This document shows, piece by piece, positions 31,967-38,566 of a DNA stretch of 57,079 nucleotides. A model generated the notes under the pieces. The model was not told the DNA's origin. It worked only from the letters and a program-made list of their open reading frames with translations, and did no database searches. A program made the position numbers and the translations under genes. Numbering within the stretch: the first letter of the stretch is position 1; each line of letters starts with the position of its first letter. The stretch is taken from the NCBI GenBank assembly GCA_937901085.1, contig CALCHQ010000127.1:1-57079 (forward strand), read 5' to 3'. This DNA is from an uncultured Verrucomicrobiales bacterium. GTDB taxonomy: Bacteria; Verrucomicrobiota; Verrucomicrobiia; Verrucomicrobiales; Akkermansiaceae.

Positions 31967-34315
31967 TCAGATAACGGTTTCGAGTTCCTTCATCATTTCG
32001 CTGTAAGCAGCGCGATCAGCAGAGCGACGCTGCAGCTCCGCATATTGCTCTCGCAGAAGAATATGCTTGTAATGGCGGAGCCCCCACTTCCAACCTGCCC
32101 GGCAAGGAGTCTGGGTGGCCAGAGTCTGGCAAGCCTCTTCGATATAGTCCTCAACCAGCTCCGCGAGTTGTCCTTCATTGCTGCTCACCAGCGTATCCAG
32201 CAGGCTGCACACGCAATATGCCAGATTGTTCAGGAACTCGCAGTGTGACGACACGGAATCGCCAGTACCCGGCAGTGACTTCTTTGCGTATTCCTCCAGC
32301 CACTTTTTATCTGTCTGAGCGTTTTTCTCTGTCGATGTAGCAAGCAACGCACAACTCCTTTCCACCAGGGCGGCCCTGCGTCCATCTACCCAGTGGTGCA
32401 TGTTCAAAAGGTTAAGACAGGGGCGCAGTTCATGCCGCAGAATGTAAGCCATCTGCAATGACAAATTGGCAAACTCCTTCAACTGGTCTGCAATAAAACG
32501 TACGGACTCCCGCTTTACCGACTGCGCGGCTTCTTCCATTTTCCCCTGCAACATTTCGAGCTGGCGGTACTCCGAATCATGCGAGGGGCCGCACAACTCA
32601 TCGGCAATCTCCTCGCCCAGAGCGTACCGGAGAACAGAAAGCACTTCGCTCTGCACCAGAGGGCTGATGTTGGTCACCACATTGACCACCCGCCTTACAA
32701 TCTCTGTGAAGCGACTGCTCAACTTCGGCATAATCATCTCAACCGCACTCCGTGGCTGTGCCAGGTGCTCCGCGCAACGCGCCTCAGATGCTTCAAGATC
32801 GAGCCAGTCAGAAAGTTTTGCATATTCTTCATTCAATACGGCGCGCACCTCGTTGCGCATTTCTTCCAGTTTAGGGTTCTGCATAACCTCTCTGGTTTTC
32901 TTGCCAAAGGCAGACTGAAGGCGTCCCATGAAATTGTCCGATGGTTTGCCGATACCTGCCGTATCCTCGAACCATGCATCGAAAAGCGCATAAATTTCAT
33001 CGCGCAACTCCTCCTCCATGGGCGGCGCCTGCTGGCGAAGTGTTTTGACGATATTGTAGTATTCAGAAAGGATATTGTCCTTCCAGCGCATTTCCAGGCT
33101 ACTCATCATCGCTTTATCCTGGATGGGGAGCTCCTCGCGCAAGCGCTGGTACACTTCCTCCATGAATGCGTTGCGGGCCGATTCATCATAAAGGACATCA
33201 TATGGACCCTTCACCCGGCTGCTGTCAAAGGTCTTGTCGCCCAGCACCTCGCTCTTGTGAATCAAGGCAAATTCACCAGTCGGGTCGGCTTGTTTATCCC
33301 AGTTTATCAGGAAAAGGGAACGCTCTCGCCAGGGGGCATCCTGATCCAGATTCTTCAAATTGACCAGCAGTCCCTGCAGACCGGTCACGGTGGGCTTGCC
33401 GGCTGGGCGGCTCGCAATAATCAGCAAATCGGTATCTGTATCAATCGAGGCAAGCGCCCGGCGCTGAGCCTGCGGATTCGGGTCATCCACCCCCGGGGTA
33501 TCGCACAGGCGAAGGGACCCCATCGTGTCCGAATAGTTTTTGTATATTGATATCTTTCTGATAAGCGGCTGCAGCGGGCTCACTTCACGATTATCTCTTG
33601 TGCTGTGCTGGGCATAGCGGGGCAGATTCCGGATATCCTCCTCTTCTTCAGCACCCAGCTTCCCCGCATGATCACACAGAGCCTGCTTGATAGCCTTCAG
33701 CTGCATCAGTGTGCCACTTCCTAAAGACTCGTTGCACACACTAGCCCGCACAAACGGATCGATATCCTCGCTTTCAGGTAGTGAATAATTCAGGAACGAA
33801 TCCACTGTCGCAGGCATCGCCCCCCAGGTTCTCTCCCGCCCCGGAGCCCACAGGCTATTCCCGTATCGTTGCATATCCAGAAGCATTGCTTTTACATTCT
33901 TTAACAGCTCCTCCCGGGTGTAATACTCTATAACCAGACGCTCCTGCTCTGCTGCGCCCACGCAGATAATCTCGCAGGCAACAGAAGTGCAACGCTGGGG
34001 GGCCGTGGGTAACTCTTCAATACCGGTAAACTTCTTCAGGAAAGTCGTCTTGCCGGATTTTTCAAGCCCCGCCACAGAAACGGTCACCAGGCCATTGCTG
34101 AAGCGTTCATATTTATTTCTGACCGTGTTGATAAACTCTTGCAGTTCTTTCATCAACGACCCCAATCGTTCCGGTTTCGTTTCAACAAGAGGTGACCGCC
34201 ACACCTTCTCCAGTGCGTGGTACATATTCTCTGCCTGATCCAGTTTTGCCTTGAGCGGAGCAGAGCTATCTATACGATAGCGGACAATTTCATCATACAA
34301 TGTAGAATTAGACAT
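31967..34315 (-). CDS. Dynamin-like GTPase A (782 aa)
   Basis: Large GTPase with an N-terminal helix region (1-75), G1 GLEKSGKTT (83-91), G2 Thr near 110, G3 CDTPGVDD (272-275), and a G4-like block LINWDKQADP (N338, D340). The rest is a long helical stalk without an obvious transmembrane helix. AAGGA precedes ATG 34315. Its closeness in kind to B and C, but with little local identity outside the G motifs, suggests three specialised subunits rather than recent copies. The stop is 17 nt before gene B, which has its own GGAGG site. Confidence 0.8.
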   Translation of the reverse strand: MSNSTLYDEIVRYRIDSSAPLKAKLDQAENMYHALEKVWRSPLVETKPERLGSLMKELQEFINTVRNKYERFSNGLVTVSVAGLEKSGKTTFLKKFTGIEELPTAPQRCTSVACEIICVGAAEQERLVIEYYTREELLKNVKAMLLDMQRYGNSLWAPGRERTWGAMPATVDSFLNYSLPESEDIDPFVRASVCNESLGSGTLMQLKAIKQALCDHAGKLGAEEEEDIRNLPRYAQHSTRDNREVSPLQPLIRKISIYKNYSDTMGSLRLCDTPGVDDPNPQAQRRALASIDTDTDLLIIASRPAGKPTVTGLQGLLVNLKNLDQDAPWRERSLFLINWDKQADPTGEFALIHKSEVLGDKTFDSSRVKGPYDVLYDESARNAFMEEVYQRLREELPIQDKAMMSSLEMRWKDNILSEYYNIVKTLRQQAPPMEEELRDEIYALFDAWFEDTAGIGKPSDNFMGRLQSAFGKKTREVMQNPKLEEMRNEVRAVLNEEYAKLSDWLDLEASEARCAEHLAQPRSAVEMIMPKLSSRFTEIVRRVVNVVTNISPLVQSEVLSVLRYALGEEIADELCGPSHDSEYRQLEMLQGKMEEAAQSVKRESVRFIADQLKEFANLSLQMAYILRHELRPCLNLLNMHHWVDGRRAALVERSCALLATSTEKNAQTDKKWLEEYAKKSLPGTGDSVSSHCEFLNNLAYCVCSLLDTLVSSNEGQLAELVEDYIEEACQTLATQTPCRAGWKWGLRHYKHILLREQYAELQRRSADRAAYSEMMKELETVI

Positions 34316-34330
34316 AATTCCTTTATTTTT

Positions 34331-34894
34331 CTATTTGTTATTTTTTTGCCAAATTTTTTCAATAGCCGATTTAACACCTTTTCTCAACGCCTGTTCGGCC
34401 TTCAATGATACTTCATACGGATTATCACTTTTCAAGGCAAAATAGCTGGCTACCACCAGCAAACCGGCACCGGCGACTCCCCAACCAATCACGGGGATAA
34501 AATTCACGCCAAGAAAGAAATTGATAACGATTGTCGTCACAGAGGCCCCCCACCCCAGAGCAAGGCCCACAGCACTGATCACAGCTGCTACCCCAGCCAG
34601 ACCGGATGCCAGACCGCACGCCTTCTTCAGCAGTCTCACTCGCGTGCGAAAATCCGGTGCCAGAGCCGCCTTGGCGTAGCAACAAGCCAGCTCCAGCTCT
34701 TTCGGGGTGGTATCCACCTGCATCACCTGGCACCACTGAGCCAGCAGCCTGGCGCACAGGGTCTCAAACTCTCCGTATTCCAGATATTGCACAGCTCCGG
34801 ACTTATGCCTGAGAAAAGATTGTTTCTCACGCGTTATAATTTCATCCGCAAACAACTGAGCCGCGGCTAAACTTTGAGGTTTTTCCATCTGCAT
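34331..34894 (-). CDS. Small membrane protein of the GTPase/LRAT operon
   Basis: A 187-aa protein: a helical N-terminal domain (1-90), two or three hydrophobic segments between about 91 and 153 rich in Gly and Ala (LASGLAGVAAVISAVGLAL; VIGWGVAGAGLLVVASYF) and a basic C-terminal helix. There are no catalytic motifs. It probably docks the dynamins to the membrane or is a membrane effector; both are inference. It is 15 nt upstream of dynamin A. Confidence 0.6.
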   Translation of the reverse strand: MQMEKPQSLAAAQLFADEIITREKQSFLRHKSGAVQYLEYGEFETLCARLLAQWCQVMQVDTTPKELELACCYAKAALAPDFRTRVRLLKKACGLASGLAGVAAVISAVGLALGWGASVTTIVINFFLGVNFIPVIGWGVAGAGLLVVASYFALKSDNPYEVSLKAEQALRKGVKSAIEKIWQKNNK

Positions 34895-34920
34895 ATTTGT
34901 GAGTGTATCTGAAAATGAGA

Positions 34921-36318
34921 TTAGTTATCTGGCTGAAATGCATTCCGTTCTATCCTGTATCTGCGTCTCAGCCCGCTCTGGCTTTCTGCGGAAGTATTAG
35001 CCGACTCTTGTTTTAATGGTTCCGTTCTTGGTAACGGAGTAGCTTCTAGGTCCTTTTCTGATTGTTGTTCTGCCACTGCCGCCTTTTCCAGCCACGCCTT
35101 GCCTTTTTGCAAGCCTTCCTCTTTGCCGATGTTTCTGAGTTCTGCGTATCCGTTCAGATAGCAATCTGCCAGGTAGCGCATGCTGGTGATATCATTGAAC
35201 CAGCTGGCCAGTTTTTCGTAAGCCCAGAAGTTACCGAGATCTGCGGCCAGTCGGAACCATTTGGTTGATTCCTCTGCGTTTTTCGCAGCTGCCACTTCAT
35301 AATAGAACGTACCGAGGTTGAACATGCCCCAGTGGTAGCCTCTGTCGGCTGCGGCCTTGTACCATTGGTACGCCCTGGTGGTGTCTTTCGGTATGGTTTT
35401 GCCTTCGTAGTAGAGATCTCCCAGGGCGTTCATGGCTTGAACGTTGCCCTCGTGGGCTTCATTCATCGTTTTGTTGAAATCCCGGAAATCGCCGGATTGC
35501 CACCCGTGTTTTTTCTGGACGCTTTCTGCAAATGCGAGGAAAGTGCGGTGGAGTTTATCCTGTACCGATGCGATGTTCTGCTGGTAGCTTGTGTCAATAT
35601 CGGCAGGATGAAAGGTGGCTATATCCTCCGGAGAAATGCATTTGATTGCTGTTCCTTTGCGGTCAATAGCTGAGTAATAATCGAGATACTTGAAATCGTT
35701 TGTATCGACTTGATTATTCCCGAAAGTTAACCGGACGTTCGGAATCCCGTACGAATCGGCTACAATCAGGCCGTGCAGGGATGAAGCAATGATAGCCGAG
35801 CAGGAGCATATCTCTTGTATGGCGAGCGGTGCATCGCATCTTGGGTTGATGAACTTGTAGCGCGGGTTGTTCCGGTAGGCATCAAGCCGAGGGGAGTCAT
35901 AATCTTTCCAATGGGGAATAATACCGATGGGCTTTTCCGAAGAAGCAGATGCGGTCGGCATGGGAAGGATTCTGGAAACAAGTAACCCAGGATCTCCCAG
36001 AGGTATGTCTTTTGTAACTCCCAGTCTGTCTTTAGTCAATTTCCCCCGTAAAGCCAGGATTCCATCCATGGGGAAGTTTTTACGTTCATCCCACAGTAGT
36101 CCAGCTCCGACAATGGTCAGAGTATGGTTGTTCCAGTACGGATTGAGAACTGAACCAACAATGACAAGATTGGTGGCACTTCCGTTACCCGTGTCTGCTT
36201 CTGTGTATTCGATGAGTCCGTAGGCATTCAACAGAAGTGGCGTGATTAAATCGCCAAAGTTATATACAGCCTCTTTGCAAGGATGACTCCACCAGAAACA
36301 TTTTAATGGTTTATTCAT
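34921..36318 (-). CDS. Polysaccharide pyruvyl transferase-like domain fused to Sel1-like repeats
   Basis: A 465-aa fusion. Residues 1-260 resemble the polysaccharide pyruvyl transferase family: an early FGDLITPLLLNAYG, a strand-loop GDPGLLVSRI and the signature SSLHGLIVADSYGIPNVRL. In the family this domain adds pyruvate ketals to sugars of surface glycans. Residues about 295-420 are Sel1-like helical repeats (AMNALGDLYYEGK..., GMFNLGTFYYE..., RYLADCYLNGY), which bind proteins. Being the first gene behind the only strong promoter of the island, it is probably part of the system, though it could be an unrelated neighbour. The last ~45 residues are low complexity. Confidence 0.72.
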   Translation of the reverse strand: MNKPLKCFWWSHPCKEAVYNFGDLITPLLLNAYGLIEYTEADTGNGSATNLVIVGSVLNPYWNNHTLTIVGAGLLWDERKNFPMDGILALRGKLTKDRLGVTKDIPLGDPGLLVSRILPMPTASASSEKPIGIIPHWKDYDSPRLDAYRNNPRYKFINPRCDAPLAIQEICSCSAIIASSLHGLIVADSYGIPNVRLTFGNNQVDTNDFKYLDYYSAIDRKGTAIKCISPEDIATFHPADIDTSYQQNIASVQDKLHRTFLAFAESVQKKHGWQSGDFRDFNKTMNEAHEGNVQAMNALGDLYYEGKTIPKDTTRAYQWYKAAADRGYHWGMFNLGTFYYEVAAAKNAEESTKWFRLAADLGNFWAYEKLASWFNDITSMRYLADCYLNGYAELRNIGKEEGLQKGKAWLEKAAVAEQQSEKDLEATPLPRTEPLKQESANTSAESQSGLRRRYRIERNAFQPDN

Positions 36319-36410
36319 TTTTTAGCGGGGGGGATGAAAATTCAGCGGCAGGTAGTACAGAGCCGGTAGTGGTGATATTATTGGTTATAAAGTTACTTAT
36401 TTTTGGATAA

Positions 36411-36438
36411 AATATAGCGATAACGGTAATGTTGTCAA
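36411..36438 (-). promoter_or_regulatory. Consensus promoter of the 14-kb GTPase/LRAT operon
   Basis: Minus-strand TTGACA (36438-36433), 16-nt spacer, TATATT (36416-36411). Leader to the first ATG is about 85 nt. It is the only strong promoter seen for the eleven genes and has the same -35, spacer length and -10 as the RiPP promoter at 20840-20867. Confidence 0.7.
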
Positions 36439-36498
36439 TCTTAGAAGTACGGCAATTTGAATATTCCGGTAAATGGAGTTGGCAATTCTACGGTTCGC

Positions 36499-36861
36499 TT
36501 ATGATGATGATTCAGGCAACGTTCCCTCTGTGGACTGCATATGCCTCGCGAGGAGAGGGAGGATATCGTGGTGGAGGTGGAGTTTTCTGCCTTCGAGCCA
36601 GGCGTTGGCGCCGAATTCAATGAGCTCGGCGAGGGTTTCGGCATGCACGCGGATGTTGACGTAGAGCGGGGCGGTGGGGGCTCCGGCGCGGATGTGCCAG
36701 AAATCGCGGTCGGTGGAGTCCTGCTGCACATCGAGGGGGATGCCCAGCTCCCGGCTGGCGAGCTCCACACCCTTGCGGAGCATGGCGCGGCCCAACAGGG
36801 TATCGCTGAACAGAATCATGGCCTTGCGCGCGGCAATGTCCTTGATGAAGTGCTTGAACAT
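36499..36861 (-). CDS. Hypothetical protein (120 aa)
   Basis: A 120-aa small soluble protein of unknown function with mixed helices and strands, no signal peptide and no recognisable motif. It lies 12 nt after the DUF1232 gene and is the last of a three-gene minus-strand unit. GC is host-like, unlike the island that begins beyond its stop. Confidence 0.6.
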   Translation of the reverse strand: MFKHFIKDIAARKAMILFSDTLLGRAMLRKGVELASRELGIPLDVQQDSTDRDFWHIRAGAPTAPLYVNIRVHAETLAELIEFGANAWLEGRKLHLHHDILPLLARHMQSTEGTLPESSS

Positions 36862-36873
36862 GGAGCTGCTGGG

Positions 36874-37365
36874 TTATGGGGCTTTTTCTGCATCCGCCGG
36901 CTGGTCGGCGGGTGTTTCCTCGCTCCCGGTATCGGCGATGAGCGGCTGGGGAGAATCGTCTGTCTTTCTGTCCGCGGTGGCCATGCTGGAGATGATGGCG
37001 GTGAAGACGAGTGAGAGCACGCCGATGTCATCCATCCAGCCGATGACGGGGATGATGTCGGCAAGGGCATCCATGGGCCACACGACATAGAGGATGCTGA
37101 AGGTGAGGATGGCTACATTGCGCGGGGTGAGCACATTGCCGGCTTTGCTCTGGCGGTAGAGCTGCAGTGCGGCGTGCAGTTGCCTGCCTACTTTGCTTTT
37201 CGTGCCGTGTTTTTTGAGCCAGAGATCAGCACCGGATTCAAGCCCGGCGATGATTTCGGGCTTGTAGAGCTTCTTGAACCACTTGGATTTTTCAATTTCT
37301 TCAACGGTCTGCGGAATGTTGTCTTCCATAAGGGTAGAGAGGGAATTTTGTGTAGAAATGTTCAT
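36874..37365 (-). CDS. DUF1232 (YkvA-type) membrane protein
   Basis: A 163-aa protein whose centre (about 80-125) matches the DUF1232 pattern: a hydrophobic strand-helix with SILYVVWPMDALADIIPVIG followed by WMDDIGVLSLVF. The family (including YkvA) is small and membrane-associated with unknown function. The N-terminal helical part and the acidic C-terminal tail (about 130-163) are variable. It is 9 nt downstream of the zinc-ribbon gene. Confidence 0.78.
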   Translation of the reverse strand: MNISTQNSLSTLMEDNIPQTVEEIEKSKWFKKLYKPEIIAGLESGADLWLKKHGTKSKVGRQLHAALQLYRQSKAGNVLTPRNVAILTFSILYVVWPMDALADIIPVIGWMDDIGVLSLVFTAIISSMATADRKTDDSPQPLIADTGSEETPADQPADAEKAP

Positions 37366-37374
37366 CCTTTGCCT

Positions 37375-37827
37375 TCACTCCCCATCGACCAGGAGGACGG
37401 AGCCGGCGGGGGCTTGGTGGGCGGCCAGGATGGCGGCGCGTTCGGGGACGGTGAGGATGCCGGGGTGCGGCGGGGTGAGGGTGATGCTGCGTGTGGTGCC
37501 GTCCGGCTGGCAGATGGTGGCGCTGATGGCGGGCAGGGGTGCATCCCCCGGAATGCTGAGTACGCCGGCGGCGGCCACGTGGTCGAGCGTCTGCCAGTGG
37601 AAGCCGCCGTTGGTGTCGTGGTTGGGGACATCCGGGTAGCGGCAGCTGGCGCAGCGGTAGCCCAGGGTGCTGCCGTGCAGTTCCTGGATGCTTCCGCTGG
37701 GTATGCCTGACCACTCTCCGCCAGCCGTGCGCATGAGGGTAATAGGCGTGCGGTGTACGGCTTGCTGGATGCTCATGAGTTCATGGCTGCCGCAGGCTGG
37801 GCAGGTGAAAATGATATTAGTGGTCAT
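37375..37827 (-). CDS. Zinc-ribbon hypothetical protein (150 aa)
   Basis: A 150-aa protein with two CxxC pairs, TCPACGSHEL at 8-17 and YRCASCRYPD at about 57-66, which should bind one zinc. The rest is a beta-rich region without known family. First gene of the unit with DUF1232 and the 120-aa protein, divergent from the HTH/RHH regulator, which may control it. Confidence 0.65.
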   Translation of the reverse strand: MTTNIIFTCPACGSHELMSIQQAVHRTPITLMRTAGGEWSGIPSGSIQELHGSTLGYRCASCRYPDVPNHDTNGGFHWQTLDHVAAAGVLSIPGDAPLPAISATICQPDGTTRSITLTPPHPGILTVPERAAILAAHQAPAGSVLLVDGE

Positions 37828-37848
37828 AAGGCTACTTTCTGTCAGATA

Positions 37849-37876
37849 ATATGTAGCAAAAGCGCGAAAAAGTCAA
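37849..37876 (-). promoter_or_regulatory. Probable promoter of zinc-ribbon/DUF1232 unit
   Basis: TTGACT, 16-nt spacer, CATATT on the minus strand; the -10 is a weak match. It lies in the divergent gap shared with the HTH/RHH regulator. Confidence 0.4.
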
Positions 37877-37962
37877 CTTCATTTGCAGGATGCAGGTTGA
37901 TTTTCGGGTAAATTGAACACTATCGGCTTGCAAATGTGTGTCGAAAATGCTACTTTTACACC

Positions 37963-38307
37963 GTGGAGACGCAAGACCAGTCGGAACTGAAGAAGAGCAT
38001 CAAGATTTGGCTGAAGGCGAACAATTACAGTTACGCCTGGCTGGCGGAGCGTTGCTATGTATCGGAGGCAACGGTGCGCAACTGGATGGCCAAGAAGCTG
38101 ATACCGGCAGCGAAGGTGCATATCATCCGCGAGATGGTGAAGGAGCTGCCGCTGGTGATGCCGGGGCGTGTGCAGGTGGAGGAGGAGACGAAGATTACGC
38201 TGAGTCTGGATGCCGCCACGCGTGCTGCGCTGGAGAAGCGTGCCTTTGCGCAGGGGAAGACTCTTTCGGAGTTCCTGGCAGATGAGGTGCCGCGTCTTGG
38301 GAATTGA
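37963..38307 (+). CDS. Small DNA-binding protein: HTH domain plus RHH-like domain
   Basis: A 114-aa protein. Residues about 8-45 form a helix-turn-helix (WLKANNYSYAWLAERCYVSEATVRNWMAKK, given here in its two helices: YAWLAERC and SEATVRNWM). Residues about 72-110 (ITLSLDAATRAALEKRAF, then KTLSEFLADEV) have the strand-helix-helix pattern of ribbon-helix-helix (CopG/ParG-like) proteins. Two DNA-binding modules in so short a chain is unusual. The start is GTG at 37963 or GTG at 37936; neither has a ribosome-binding site. Probably a regulator of itself or of the divergent unit. Confidence 0.62.
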   Translation: METQDQSELKKSIKIWLKANNYSYAWLAERCYVSEATVRNWMAKKLIPAAKVHIIREMVKELPLVMPGRVQVEEETKITLSLDAATRAALEKRAFAQGKTLSEFLADEVPRLGN

Positions 38308-38371
38308 TTTTTAAATACTGACACGAGTTGGCATAATTAGGTTGAGCGACTTTCGAATGGGAGGCTCTGGT

Positions 38372-38547
38372 GATTTTGAATGTAGAAAGTAGAATTTTGA
38401 ATGTGAAAGTTCCCCGCGCCTTTGGCGCGGCCGATACTCAGCTGCGCCCCCAGGCGCAGGAAACTCCATACATTCTACATCCAAAATTCAAAATTCTACA
38501 TCTTTGCGTCTCGATTTTGCTCGGATTCCTTAATGAGACCAACGCGT
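38372..38547. repeat. Structured heptad-array repeat, copy A
   Basis: Left arm in 7-bp register from 38376: TTGAATG, TAGAAAG, TAGAATT, TTGAATG, TGAAAGT. Two GC-rich hairpins follow: CCGCGCC-TTT-GGCGCGG (38414-38430) and CTGCGCC-CCCA-GGCGCAG (38442-38459). Right arm from 38470: ACATTCT, ACATCCA, AAATTCA, AAATTCT, ACATCTT. The arms are roughly inverted to each other. Similarity to copy B (42195-42363) continues to AACGCGT, 20 nt before the kinase gene. Confidence 0.85.
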
Positions 38548-38566
38548 ATACTGACGAGCTACTTGT

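Noticed and set aside
27701..34315. Reading the three dynamin genes as one gene split by frameshifts
   Set aside because: Each has its own G1 and DxPG and its own start; junctions are normal operon spacings.
22292..36318. Prophage or integrated plasmid explanation for the low-GC island
   Set aside because: No integrase, terminase, capsid, tail, replication or mobilisation gene, no tRNA target and no flanking direct repeat found by eye. Transfer is still likely but its vehicle is not visible.
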